Made by a program: the position numbers and the translations under genes. From Acanthaster planci (Eukaryota; Echinodermata; Asteroidea; Valvatida; Acanthasteridae), in contig NW_019091396.1 of assembly GCF_001949145.1 (NCBI RefSeq), forward strand, positions 1,825,615-1,889,614: 64,000 bases of DNA, given 5' to 3'. The notes below the pieces were generated by a model, which saw nothing but the letters and a program-made list of their open reading frames with translations, had not been told where the DNA came from and ran no database searches. Of the stretch, positions 9,767 through 24,700 are shown in pieces (position 1 is the first letter of the stretch; the number at the start of each line of letters is the position of its first letter).

Positions 9767-12700
9767 GTGAGTGCTGCTTTCCCTTCTTAGTCCATTTTTC
9801 GACTGTTTGTTCGGCCAGTTAAGAGCGATGAACATTAAGTTGCCATCCTTTAGGGACACAGATGAGCTGTTTTTTCTGTCACCATGGTCTTACAATCTTA
9901 AAGAGTACTGTCGTCGCGTGTCGAAATAATCATGTTATTGAAGAGGTATTTTAATGCTCTGTGTATATTTTTCAGCTAATATGGGGCTTATCCCGTCTAG
10001 ACCAATTTGTTTAACGAGAACATATTGGCCGTAGTCAGTACAGTTATTGTAATATTATAGCTTATCAAGGGAGGGATACACGAATGATAACTTCATAATT
10101 CTCAAACTCATCAAATCTGTGTGACTTAAAAGCACACTGAACTCTATTTGGAGCCTAAGTGACGTTGGGACTACTATTCGAAAGGTTACCAACGACTTAG
10201 CGGGTGAGCCGCAACTTAGGACTCAACAGTGGGCAACCAACTATTTCGGATCTATTCCAAGAAATTAAGCCAAATTAAGCCACAATTTGAAAAAATACGA
10301 TATTTAAACTTGAACGTTCAACCACCTCCTCTCCTTCAAATAAATGGGTGAGAAAATTAATTCTAGCTTCATGTTTCTATATCAAAGTTCAAGTGGGCAT
10401 AAAAACTCATCATCTTTCTGCTGATCTGGCAGTCAAACCCCTCCCAGTCCATTTAGTGGGCAGGATTATTACTTGAGGTAACGTATACAGCAGGCACAAC
10501 TGACCAAAGCCTGCTGTAAAGCTCAACATTTTGCAAAATATAAGCTAGCATAAAATTCAAGGGCCCATACAGATCCTAGTTTTAAGAGCGAAGCTATTAT
10601 AATCCAAGAAATATTTTGACGATTAGCCTAACGACGGCATGCGATTTGGTGGCTTTTTTGTGGGATTTTTGTCAATTGTTCGTATTCTTTGGGGTCTTAC
10701 ACTTTGATTTATATCACTGTTCCTTGCATTTGTTTGCACCATGTCTTCCGCCTATGCATAAATGCTGCAGGAAGTTACCCCGTGAACACATTTTGGATGC
10801 AAGTCATTTTCCGAAAGTGATCGTATTAGGCGCTCTGTAAAATCCGACGTAACATGCTTTAATACTGCATTCCACTTAAAGCTTAGGCCATCATATTTTG
10901 TGAACAATGGGACAGTCTTATACGTCTATTGATTTGCAATTATTGCCTTTTTGGCGTGGTCAACTTTTCAAATTCTCAAAAGTCGTGCATGGCGTACTAT
11001 TTTGTTTGCCGCCAGCTCCGCAGTCGCGGCCCCAGCAGAAGTTATTAGTGTTCTGACGGTCTGCCAGTGCAAACACACTCGGGAAACGGCAAATGACAAA
11101 GTACACAAACTCAGAGAGTACACCTCTTCTGCCCGAATCAATGAACTGCCGAACGTTGAGAAAAGGTCTTTAAGCGGCTGTGCCACGAATTAACGATTTC
11201 TTTTCAAGGCGTACAAACAGGCATTTCTGTGCTGCCCACCTTCATGGTCTCGGAGTTATCATCGGCAAATGTCTACGGTCCCACACGGTTCGGTCACTGG
11301 TCACTGCTAAATGCAACTCGTCATTTATTTTTAAATCTCAAATATCGATTATGTGGTAAACCAGTGTAAAAGTGGTTGTTTGGCTTTTTGCTGACATTTA
11401 AGAAAAAAATCATTTGAATCGATTCAGAACAGGACAAAGCCACTCAGTTGGTTATTAATTCAGACAGAATATTCCTCTGGGATTTGTGCTGACCGAATGT
11501 ACTGCTTGTTCTAATTTACTCCTTGTACTATAAGGAATCACCACCCGTCGCCCTTAAATGTCAGTCAGCCAGAAGACTGTGCAGGCAAAAAGAAGCGGGT
11601 TTTCAACTACCCAAAATATTAGAATTCTTAACGTTTACCGAATTCCTTCTACGAAGAAGTAAATGACCTAAATCGTCCAGTTCTTGTACAGGCCCAGATC
11701 AGAACCTTGCAGTCTGTAGTTTTCATGCGACACAGGAGAATTCCTGGGCCTACGGACCGTATGATCGGCTTCGAAAAACATTTAACAAAGGATGCTTGTT
11801 GAAACCAGAGAGTTTAGCACTATGAGTCGCGAGCGCGACGGAGAGAGGGCACAATTCTCCTAGCAACAAAGGCACCTATGGTGATGCTCTTCACTGGCTT
11901 AGCTACCAACGAAAGCCAACACTCCCTTCCAATATGACTCTTTCCGATCGATGAGGGATGCCTCTGCTCAAGGCAGATAGGAGACCCATCAAAAATTCCT
12001 CGCTCTTCGTGCAGCACACACAGACGAGGGGGCAAGGGGTTGAGGGGTGTACGGTGGGGCTAAAAACGACCTGAAATAAAGAGCTGAAGTTACTCTTGTT
12101 CTTTAAGTGTCTCTTTATACTTTTACACACTGCATTATTATACTAAACACTCTCTTTCAATTTGTAGTATTCTCGTTATCCCCCCCCGAAAACACTCAGT
12201 GTATGTAATGAAGTGCCGAAATGGGCTTGGAAAATTCAAACCGAATCATACCATAAGGTTACTGGCATATTTACGATCAAAGGTGTTATTGGGAAGAAAA
12301 ACCACAGCTTTTACAGAACCAAAATTAATTTTCCAAGAAACGTTTGATATTTTGCTGTCTTTAAGTTTGTTTTCTTGGCGGTGGTTCGCAGTTGCCAAAG
12401 TTTCCTGACTGACAGTGTGAAAAATAATGTTCGATCACGATACTGTTTTGATTGAAAACCCTATGTGAACAGTGTTTGCTGAAATGGCATTACAGCAAGA
12501 GCACTCTTAGGTTAAAAAAGCATGATCAAAACACATTTTAAAACAGTCAGCCTTTCAACAAGGTTAGCCAAATAACATTCATATAGCAATTCGCACAATT
12601 ATTTATGTTTCCAGGTAAAAATCATGTTAACAGGTATTTAAGTGTGAACACATTAATTAATCCTTAAAAGTTTCTTTCGCTAACGTAAATAAATTTTTCG

Positions 12701-15700
12701 TAGAAATATTTTTTTCTGCAATTTTATACTTTTCCAATGTATAAAAACTACTTGACATTCCTTTCAAGTTAAATGTATTGAAAAGTGCAGTTTTTTAACA
12801 TTCAAATTGTCTAGGCCATTCTGAACTAATGAGGGCATTGTTGCTGTGATTTCATTTGGACTGGCCTCTCCCTTTTATATAGGGACCGGTAGCAAGCTGT
12901 GGTTTAACGTGTGTGATTAGCCCTGTCAGTTTGGATGCTGAATATTTAAGTTTTTGTCTGGCCAATATCAATGCCATTACATGAAATATGTTTCAGCGGG
13001 GAGGCGAATAAAGCACAAGTATTGCTAAGCCTCTGTTGATCACAGTGTTGTAATTTATTTTTCAATGATTATCATCGATAAATCGTTTTACGGCAATTTA
13101 TTTCAAATCAGTGGTTATTGTGTTAAATTCTAGATAAATTAACCATTTATGATGAAGTTATTTTCGGCAACGAAGAAGACTATACTATCAGCTTCTTCTT
13201 GATTCACGCACTAAGCGGGCATTGTTCCCTTAGTTTACACCTGGCAGGATTCTTGCGGATTAACGACCCGCGGCCGCTACTAGTCCCTACCTTCTGAGGA
13301 CGTCTATAAGACGTCTAGAGACTATACGTACGAGATGGGACCAGTCTATGATTCCATTCAGGAGAGAGTGAATGCATAGGTTTCTCTGTTCAAATTGTAA
13401 ACTCAACATTTACTTGGTGATACATTTCTGAGAAAGGGTTGTTCACTGGCTTATTGCTTTGAGTCGCTAAAGAACAGAACATCAGGCCAATAAAATATAT
13501 TGGAAAAAAAATCTGTAGTTGTTGTGTACAAAAAATGTAACATCAAGGTTTCTTTCCTTTGCTCGTGAATATGGAATACACATCAGCACGAAAAAACTAA
13601 CGGCAGTAAAGTATACCTTTAAAATAGTGTTTTTATTTAACAGTGCTTTGAAGTCACTCTTTAAAACACTTCACATTTGTTTGTTGGTTAAAATACTAGG
13701 TATCAGGGAGGAAAGGATTGCTCCCGTCCCCATTTTCCTGAGAATTAAAGATCTTATCTGAAAAATTGATACGGGTCAGGGAGGTGATTTGTTAATTGAT
13801 TATGTGCCCTGGTGGATCTACTGCGGGTGATGGGCTAAATTGCCGCTCTAGTCCATCGAAAGTAGGGCAATCGAAGTAAAAACAAAACCACGCGCCTGAT
13901 AAATCGCCTTTTTGTGTAGACTGTGTGCAAACAAGTTCGTAATTTCAGCACGCATGAATAAAGTGAGTTTCTAACTTTTTCATCCAATGCTGTGACGCGC
14001 AGTCTGTCCCACTTGTATAATCAAATAGCAAATCTTAATGGTTATGTATGTGGAATGGGGCTGTTATGACAACACACGACTGTTACTAGTTGTCACAAAG
14101 GGATCCTATTTGAAAGCACAAAGAGAATACAGAGTAAATCATGAATTATGGTCCTCTACCTCTAGTTTTAAGTTTAAACAATAAGATAAATGTGAGGGAA
14201 AAATTTTAACGATCGCTATGGTAGTTGTTATTTGAAAGTGAGATAAACTACTTTACTGTGCATTAATGTAAGTCTCGAAGGAAAGCCCACAAAAACTTTT
14301 GCTTTTAAAAACAACGATGGATTTAATTTTTTTTACTGGAAATTGCAATTTAACACGTCTTAACGCGGGGTGTTCATTTTCACACTCGTCACGGACAAGG
14401 ATTTTTAGACGGGCTCCAAACATTAATAGTACATTCACCAGTCTCCCCTGGGGTGCAGGTGTACGCTGCCGGGGAGGTTTATCAACAGTTTGGGCACGAA
14501 ACTCGCAATACCCGTTGAGTGAGAAACGTGGGCCTGAATAGTGACGTCTAAATTATAAATACCTTTCATTAACGAAGGCCTGTGCGCGGCTATGGATCAC
14601 AAATTAACGCAAAGTTAAATATTTGACTAAAAAGTTTCAACAATAATCAACCACGTGCGTCTTGAGCAAAGTTTGCAAGGAAAAGTGCCACTTGAAGTCC
14701 TTATTTAATAACTAACCCAAACTTTTTTCTCCTGTCTTTTACACTTATCTCGTCTTTACCTCGTGTTTGCCGAGAGCACGCTATTTCATATTTTCAAGAG
14801 CTTCTCTACATTCTTGAAAACATAAAAAGCAGAAAAACCGAATGTTATTCAAAACAAGAATTGCATGTGCTATGCTCTTCGTGGAACAGGGTCCCGGATT
14901 TATTTTTATCAGGCTTGAAACTGTTATTGTATATAAAATAAGACAAGGCCCGCTACCAAACGTTGTTATGTAAAGTTCCCAAGAACAAAAATAATCACCA
15001 GGACGATGAAAAATAAACATCGTGAGCACAAAAAAGGCGATGGCACTAACGCGCTTATACAATTTAAATTCAGCCGAACCTTTTTATCACACCAAGGTGC
15101 ACCAAGGTAAAGATAATGAAGTTAGCGGTCCGCAAATTTTTTCTTCTTAAAGGGTTTACTCTCTCTCCCAGTTCATGTCACCTCTATTATTTGCTTGCAC
15201 TATTTTTCCTTTTTTATTAAATGATGGCCCCGATGAAGGGTTCCGGCTTTCTGCACACAAAGGTGCCAATCAAATCCCACACATCCCTAATTCTTCATGT
15301 CAACGGGCCCGGGGGTATGGACTCTATTGACTACATTGTCTGAAAAATGGTTGGCAATTTCGAACGTGTGCAACCTTTCAATGATATTACCCGCTTTATG
15401 CTTTCCGTTGTGTAGACTCAGCGGAACTACGGTCAAACACAAGCTGGCGCCCTTTCAAACATGGCATTGACAGTGCTTGGCTGTCGGGCTCTTTAAGTTT
15501 TCTAGCCGGCTTTGCATTTTTTTCAAGGGAAGCTACATCGATCGGTAAAGACCAGTGTGGACGGAGCAAGCATACTGTAAAGGCCCGTTCATACGAACAC
15601 GATTTTGTGACGTCAGATTAAATATTCGCGCGGCACATTTCAACTGAGCCAATTTCGCTGCACACGTCGAATTCGCCTCCCTCTCGTATTCGCCAGAAGT

Positions 15701-18700
15701 TCGAACCGATCTGAAGGAAGCCACATGCACAGTGTCAAACTGATGCCACAGCTGACAACTTAACATGAGTCGTTGAATTTACAGCAGGAATGTTAAGTTT
15801 CACACAGCTTTCCCACCCCTCTTGTTCAGAGAAACCGGACAGAAAGACACACAGTCCTAAGAGTTTTTGTCGGGTTCATGCTTTGCGGATGAAGGAACAT
15901 CTGCGAAGTTGCAACTCGAATGAATGCTGTGTATGACTTAACGAATTCACGCATAAGCGAACTTGCGTGCACTCTGTGTGAGGGTGGGGGTGGATGGTTG
16001 GATACATTGGGGTAAATAATTTCATAGGGGAACAGAAGGTATCCACGATTACCACTGGATGTGTATACGAGTCCCTACCAGTGCACTGCATTTACTTAGC
16101 AAAATGCGCATAATCACTTGGGTTCATAAGAGCGATCAATCAACCAAACCATTAAAAATCGTGAGTTGACAAATTAAGAGCATGCAGGGAAAAATCAAAA
16201 CAAAAACGAGCAAACCAACAACAAAAAAAATAAAAGCCCTGCCTATATGGACATAAGGGGCCGCATTGACGTTTGGCGTATTTGTCAGTGGCTTGAAGTG
16301 GTTTACTGGATACCTTGCTGAGAGTTACAAAATATTCGATTTAGTTTAAAGCAGTCTCCTCAAGACAGCAGGCCTCAACTGTTTAAATCTCAGTTGACTT
16401 TATGATCACGTGACCAGAGCGTCGATCGGCGATGGAGGAACATTCCCGTTTTTTTTAGACGCGTCATGATGTCGCGATTGAGGTCATAACTTGCGCCGGC
16501 AATTTGCAGGCCAGCGTCCCCCAATTAAACCTGGAGGCGATCGGCATCAATGGCAAAGCGGTTTGCAGTACTAAAGTCACAAACTTGGACAGTTTCTGCA
16601 CCCTTCGTTTTATTTATTTATTCATTTGTTTTTTTCGGAGGGGGATTTCAGCGACCGTTACACTGTGGGCATTAAAGAAATACATACCCGGCCATCAACA
16701 CGGAGAAATGAGACCTACTACGAGCTTCACAACCTAATGCTGCGACTTTTCGGTTTTTCGTTTTAAGCGACGGGATTTTGGGATTTGGTTTCCCGCTCCC
16801 CGAGCTAAGATTCTTATTAATACACCAGGGATATACAGGACGTTGAATGTGCCTTAGACCCCGAGGCTGTCGGTTATACATGTACTTGTGATCTAATGCC
16901 AGAAGAAGGTCCCTAATGGAGAAAGACTTTCGAAAGAGATCCTCGATAGATGGAGGAGCAAAGTGTTTAAAAACTTCGGTTTTAAATCGTTGATTGTATA
17001 TCCGTTGAAATATTAAAGGCAACCCTCCCGCGTTCTGCGTGTAAGAAGATCGAGACTTTACGCGCGAAATCGGACTCCGGATTTAAAGCAAACTCTTGGA
17101 GCGTAGCTACAAGCCCACTTGCTGCGGGATTTATCTTTGACGCATTTTCAGGGGCTCGCTCGGTACGTGGATAATCCGCCGTGGTCCATGGATAAAGCAC
17201 ATCTTCGTCGTTTTATGGAGGGAACTATGATCGAAGTTTCTCCTTGAAGGAAAGTGCATGCTGCAAACAAGTTTGCTTCCACCTTGAAGGTGAATCTAAT
17301 GGATTTTGTTCCAGAAAGAGTCAAGTATTTCAATGGGATGTCGATATCTACTTAACAGGCAAAAGAGGACTTACCAGTCAGGACGAAATGCTAAAAAAGT
17401 TTGTTCATCCACTCTGAATCCATGAAGTGTAATGCTTGAGGATGTGCTATACAAATTTAAGATTTTTCTCCAGATTGGAACTCAAAATGATTAATGTGCA
17501 TCAAGGAAACTTTAAATTGAGATTATTATTATCATCATTATGTTTTTATTAAATCACACTTCGTTTCTTCATTCAACCTAATAAACCAACACGTACAAGC
17601 TACAATTACTCAGTAGTACAGAATGTAATGAAAGAGAACGGACGCACACAGATGAAACCCATGTGAAAACTACTTCATCCGAAGCATCAAGCTGTTAATA
17701 TTAAGTCTTTTCTGTTTCATTCTAATGTTCAATCCTTCCTTTTGTTTCATCATATTCTGTAAAGTAAACGTCTGCGAAGTATGTCATGCGGGACAATTAG
17801 CTTTTGAAAATGAAGTCTAATTTATCACTTCTGTCAGGCAGACTCAGCCTATTCTTTTATTCATGTAGGCCTACTTCATTAATTTGAATCCTTTCATCGG
17901 TTACTTCGTGGGTGATAAAATTTAAATATGTCTGATAATGTCGTTGACTTAGAGTTTGATGCGAGGCCACAACAGCGGGGAAAACACTGTTACCAAGGAA
18001 TCTGTGACCAGCACCTGTAGTTTTCTAGCCGCAGAAACACCACCCATTCCATTTTGAATGCCTTCAGTTCCGCAAGATACTTGCACCAGTGCTGAAGAAC
18101 GGAGTTTGTTTCACACTGGGAAATAAGGTGGAATTTATCTTAAGCTCAGCTGACAGAATCGACCCTCCTCGAGACTACAATGTTTACCGAGACGTAGGTC
18201 AATCTGTATCTGCAGAAATGTCAATTTGATTACTGTAAATTCAAGCCGCTGCACGATTCGGAAAGTTTTCCTCTGTGTTTTTTTTTTCGCCGCGAGTCGA
18301 TGTGACTGACGGTTCACATGTATCTCGGCTTACCTCTGTTGCGCGCCGAGTCCGTGCCACATTCGGGTAGTCTGTTTTGGCGTCAGCCAGTCTACCAAAC
18401 AGGAAGGCATCTTGGATTTTGAAACGCGACCTCGGCTAGGTTTGCTGAAGAAACTGCCCGCAAATTGAAGTGTAGGCTACCTATTTGCCTCATATAGTTT
18501 GACGTCAAGATCTTTCGTGTCGTTTTCTCCGCGGTAAATGGTATTTGTGATGAAATTGTAAGATCGACGACCGCAGTGTAGGAATATTACACCAGTGGGA
18601 CTTTTCCTTGGGTTTGGGGGTCATAATGAAATCAGAAAAACATACGAAAATCCAAGATTGCAAATTTTTGGATACTTATGGGCTGTTTATTTTAACATAT

Positions 18701-21700
18701 CCGCCAAAACAATGATGTGAAAAACATGCATTTTAAAACTGTTAATTAGCGAACATTCATATTATGTTGCTTCTATTGTCACTGCTTCTTAGACATTTAC
18801 TTCTCTTACTCAAAAGGTTTGTGTGCGACAAATCTGAAAAAAAAAACTGCTCAACTTATCAAACTAGCTAACACTATACTCACTGCAGACTTGTAGCGAT
18901 TTATCACTCATTGGCAGCGTCTCTTTGGAAATGCTCCGTCGACGTGACAGGGCTGTACGGGTGTTTGGTATTATATTTATTCATGAAGAAGTTGTTAAAG
19001 TATTTCATCGCTCTTTGTATAAATGTGCCAAAGAACATGGAGAAAGAGGATGGACGATTAATACTTAAAAAACAAAATCCTGGGATTCCGTGTTCACTTA
19101 ATAATCTCAGAATGTTTATGGATCTAGGAAATCAGAGGTAACTTAACTTAGAGCACTGCAAAGACGGTGGATGCCCAGGAATATATCAACTCGAAGATGG
19201 TGCTCTTGCACAATGTTAAGGTGGCTCTTGTAAAAGTCAATCGTGTGGTTGCCATGGAAAGACAGCACCGTGGATCACGAGAGGATGCAGCATTCATTAC
19301 AGAAAGTTGTTTGAAGTAGCCAAGGTGGTAATAACCAGGTGTAAAGCCAGCATCATGACGGGGGGGGGGTAGGACTCCCTGTGGAACTCAAAGGGCAGAG
19401 TTGAAATTTCTTTATATAAGCCTATCTTTTTATCGCCTTTCTGAAAGGAGAGGATAATGTTGTGGGGCTTAATTGAAGGGCTTTGGATATAGGAAGGGAA
19501 ATAAACTACCGCAGTCTCCTAAATTTCCTTTGCTATCCCCGTTTGCCTTCCCCCGCACCACAGTTCCGCTAATGCCGACAACATCGCCACAGCTTTGCCC
19601 ATGGTAAGCTGTGACCGAATCAACTTCGCTATACGGCAGGGAGTAAAACTGCGCTTTGAGAATCTGACTCCATCAGCGAACGTGATATTTTAGTCGTAGC
19701 CGTGACTTTGTATGATGTAACTGTAGTGTTCAGTTGGTTCTGCACACGGACCATTACTCTGCGTGAGTGGAGGCGGTGTGTAACACGGGTAACCTAAAAC
19801 ATGTTGCTGTGACCAGCTCACCAAATCGCCCAGTAATCCTAAGCGCAAAGCGAAATCAACGAAGCCACAAGCAACGCAATTCCCATGCGGCTTCTCGGCT
19901 GGAAACCCTTACACCCAATTCTGGCAAAGAAAATGTTCTTTACGCTTGGCATATTAATTCCTCAATGTCTAATGTTTGATGTTTGCAGTGGTCTGCCTTG
20001 ACACTGTTTGGTGCCCATCGTGAGATGCCGTGAGGAATACTCGGGATAGAACGTATTCTCAATGTGACCCCGCCGATAAACATATGTGGGGGATAGTTTC
20101 AACTTTATGTTTCCTGTATCACAATAGATTTGGTCCAAGAGCACCGCAGCCAATCAAGTGAATTAATGTTTCGGGAATGCACTCTTTCCCACTTACTAAA
20201 CACGTTTACTGAATTTGGAGCACTGATTGTACTTACATTTGAAATAGCAGAGATACCTCATTTCATGTCAATTCAGGAAGAAAATACCTATAGGTATAGG
20301 CCTATGTCCTATAGGTATAGGCCTATGTCCTCTAAATTGACGGTTCATCTAAAAAGTTTCTCCTGTTTTCAGGAGGCCAATTTGAACTGTATAAGCTCTT
20401 TGCTGGCTTTTAAGCAGCACGTTTAACGTTTCCCACCGGGAACGTTTGTTGTATTATGTATGGCCATAAAGGTCCAGATGGAGTGATTAACGTGATGGGC
20501 AGGCAATATCTCCTCTTTATGTGCAAAGCTTTTTAGTTCACTCGCAAAGAACCCATGTTTTGTGACCGTTGGCAACTCAGCGAAAAGATATCGACGTGGA
20601 AATCTGTCTCAAGTTTTTACTACCTTTATTCTTGGCAATTGCACCCTGTAATTGAACATTAACTTTGCCCATGGCAGCGGGGCTGTCGTTTCAATTGCTT
20701 GACACCGGCCCCGCCTCCCCTTGCCTTCAGTCGTTGTTTGGTTGTTCTTCGGAGAGTCACGAATGCGGCAAATGTAACTGGCGGGAAAGAAGAAAATACC
20801 TGGCAGAGAAAGGGTCAAAATATGAAGCCGTGGAAGAAATTGCCGTTGAGTGGGGTTGGTACAGACAGTAGCGCGCGTGTCCTCCGAATAATGACGCCTT
20901 GCTTGCGGCGGTGGGAAGATGCGTTTCGGAAGACAAACGCACGAAGCGGGAGCAGGGGCAAAGCCCGGCCGCGGGTGGGGTGGGGGGCATGGTTCATATG
21001 AAGCATTTCAGGTTACTTTTACGCAGGGGCGTTTGCTGTACAAATTAATAACCACTTCACATAGAAGAGATTGAACTCTACCCAAAGGGCAGTACTTTTA
21101 CTGAGCCCTCATGATGCTGCTCCCTGAGTGCGTTTGGTTAAAACCCCGTTTGTGCTTCAATTATTTTTCAATAACCTGAAACAGCATAGTGAAAGAGAAA
21201 AAAATTACTCAAATTAAAAGTAGCTTCGAAGGGGGAATGTTAATAAGACTTGCACCTATTACACTGTCATATAAAAAGCAAATACAACTCTTCATCTGAA
21301 CACGAATCTCTGTCTGGAGATGGAACAATTATTAAAAATCGTTTTCTTGTCCCCATCGCTCTTAAAGGGCGTGGGGAAATACGACTCTTCCAGAATGCAT
21401 GACATATGTATTTGGAGGGGCTTTGTACGTATATACGTATATGAAATTAATTGCCTAAAATGTGATCGGGAACATTTAGTGGGAAAACAAATTACAACAT
21501 TAAACGGAGTAAGGATTATGAATTATTCGTTATCAGCGTAACACGCAGATAAAATTAATGGCGTAGACAGTAGAGTTTTAATATTCAAGATGCAAACAAA
21601 AGGGACAATCATGCGCGTTAAAATCGAGCCAGCTTTACCGGTCCGTTTAATTTATTAATTGTTAGGGAGGGGACCACTCAACACCTCCGCGGACTAGGAC

Positions 21701-24700
21701 TAGGCAAGCCAGTTGTTTTCAATGCTTTGCGCGTCTGTGGTTGTACTGTGAAAGGAAATTTTGCCTTAAGGAGTGCCGAGTTGTGACTATGTATATAGTT
21801 TTATACATGTACATGTATATAGGTCATTAACTGATCTTCCAACGGGTCATCAGAGCAGTTTAATGCGTGCTGTGTGAGTAAAAAAATTAACGAATTAATG
21901 TAACGTGTATTTTCTAATTAATTTACTGAATTTTTTTCAAAACACCAAAGGGTAAAGAATTCCTGGATTAAACTATGTTCTCTGCGAGTTGAAAGGTCAA
22001 CATAATTTTAAATATATATTTTGAATTTACTATTAAATTCCAAAAAAATGTAATGCTCTTACTGCTAGGGGGGACTCGTTGCTTCCCTTTTATTATTCTT
22101 GACTAGTAGGCCATTTTTTTCCAATTGGTATAGGAGCGATATTTTGGGTTTGACCAGTCGGCCATGAGGGTTTTCCGTCGAGGGGAGACACCTGTCAAGA
22201 CCACCAGCTCATCAAGTGCCAAAGAAATGGGTAGGTATCTGTATTTGGAGAGGCTTTGTACGTATATACGTATTCATGTATAATATAGGGAACTTTTGAA
22301 AATGGAATTTGAAGCAGTCTCATGGCTCTTTGACATTTGGCACCACTAATAAGTGGCTGGTTAAGGTGTCGTGTCCGGGAAGCGTAAACAGAGATTGCAC
22401 AAATATCATTATGTTTTTGAAGGTTGGTAATAGAATGGGCCTTATAACCTCCTGTATGCCAGCGATTTTATTTGATGTATGAAAGGTGACATCATTTTCC
22501 CTGTACAGCCACGCTCATTGTGTGTGCCATTCTGCGGCATACGACAGACAAACACACAAGCAAAAAAATTACCAGAATATGCGTACCGTGAAATTTTAGT
22601 GTTAGATTTTTGTGAGATTAATTACATCATCTACAGCCAGATTCCTCTTTCTTTTTTTCTTTTTCTATGTTTTATTGATCATAAAAACTCAAAACATACA
22701 TTAGAAGGAAAAAGCACGAAATATACGCAATTAAGGAGATTGAGAAAACGTTAGATGAATGGAAAGTATAAAAGTAAAAACTTCTGAAAAAAAGTGGGGG
22801 CCATGAAAAGATGTAGAAAGATGGTCACTGTACATGTCCATTTGAAATAATTGCATAGGGTTTACATCATTAGAATTGAAATTTCCATTTTTTTATACTG
22901 AAGACTAAGGGGTTGATTTTTTATAGCAATCTTATATTCTATGTGATATTGATTTTGTAAAAATAGCCTTAACAGTCCTCTTTCTTTTCCATCTGTCCCT
23001 CGTTTTGGCACGAAAAGGGGGGCATTAAAATCTTCCTGTTGTCACGAAATGTGTAGCAGCGTTTATGGAGTTATTTAATTTTGTAGTCTTTGCACGGTGG
23101 ACATGCAAGAGTAGCACACAGTACATCTTGTTTGTTACACCAAATACGTAAGAACTAAAGATTTCTGTCGCGTTTTGCTTTGCTATTTGTGAGCGTAGGC
23201 CTATATGTAATTTAATTTTGGGTTAACCGTATGGACTGATTCATCTGAGTTAGTTTGTATTGGAAGAAATTACCCCGTGTCAAACGTAGTTTGTTCAAAT
23301 TATAGAAGCCCATCTAATTTTATGCGCTATACCGGCTTCATTGAAGGTTTACTGTGATTCCTTTTTATGTGTGATTGTTAACTTGCCATCTCGTGTTTCA
23401 ATAAATCAGCCCGGGAGCAGACAAGAATGTGCAACTCATCTAGTACCGGTTGTAAATCTGAGAAAAAAATATCATATACGAAAAGCGCGTCATTTTCACG
23501 ACAGCCTGCAGACGGATGGCTGCTAGTTGTGTTTACGCAGAGAAATTGCAAATTCAGTATCTTGCCTTTAATTTGCGCCAACTTTCCAAAGGAACTTGCA
23601 AATCGTCCAAATTTTTGCTTGTACCAAACGAGCGGACAGGAGCGGACAGTTCTTTGAATGCTGTGCACATAAAAGTCTTCCAGATAAGGTGGTTATTGTC
23701 GACAGTTTGTACGGCCCGGCTAACAACCGTGACCAGTCTTGTCAGCCACTGCCTCCTCCATTAGCTCCAGCCGCGATGCATAATGGCGAACACGGCCGGT
23801 GCTCTTCGTGCCAAACAGTCAGAAAACGCGACCAATTTGGAACTAATTGCGACCCATTTGTAGGAAACGATTATAACAAATGGGTCCCCCGACTCGCCCG
23901 CATTCACTGTCACCAATTCACTTACTGATTTTGGTGTCATGTCGACGTTGTGAAAATAGAGGAAGGAAGAGCCCCATTTATTGTGTGAAATCTTGCCAAA
24001 GCATGGACTCCATATAGACAAGCTGACCTTTGATAGCTATTACTTCAATGAGGTGTAATAACAGCCATCATTTTCTTCAACAAGGATGTGTCTGAGTCGT
24101 AAATGAGTTGAGCACTTCTCCCATTTTTTCAGTATGGAGTTTTAATGTATGTCAAACAAGACAGTGTTAGTAAAATGTGCTATTCGGTGGGCGTTTTAGC
24201 GTACAAGGAAAAGTTTAATAAAGTGCATTTTACAAAATGGACGTGGTCTGGTTCGCCCAACAAAGTCTGCTGAAATACGGTAGAAACAGATTCCTATAGG
24301 AAGAAGAAACAGACTAATGAAGGTGTATGAAACTGACTCAGACTTAATATAATACCGACAATAAAAGCGTGGGTTTAGATGTGAATACAGGTTACAGTCT
24401 GTCCTCTTGGTTCCTCTTTTTGCACTTTTTCTGCGCACACATATTTATTGCTATACTCTGGATCTTTCAAACTCCACAGAAGCATCTTTTTGTGGCAATT
24501 GTTTTTTTCCAATCGCTTTTCAAAAGTAAATGGTATACTTCCCTACCCGGCTATAATGCCAAAACGTCGATGAACCACACTGTTAACCCTCGAACTAAAT
24601 TTTTATGGCTTCCCGAGTTCGAATAAACATGTTTATAAAAAAGTGGGGCAAAGGACAAAAACAAGAATGAAATATATCTGTTATGACAACGACACCTTTA

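Noticed and set aside
13267-13283. GCGGCCGCTACTAGT inside CCGCGGCCGCTACTAGTCC looks like a cloning polylinker
   Set aside because: Flanks are ordinary AT-rich genomic sequence with no vector backbone, and the match is only about 15 bases. Coincidence is more likely than contamination.
15608-15615. Second perfect CRE TGACGTCA (also 36400-36407)
   Set aside because: Neither has a TATA box or gene start nearby. One to three copies of an 8-mer in 64 kb is not remarkable.
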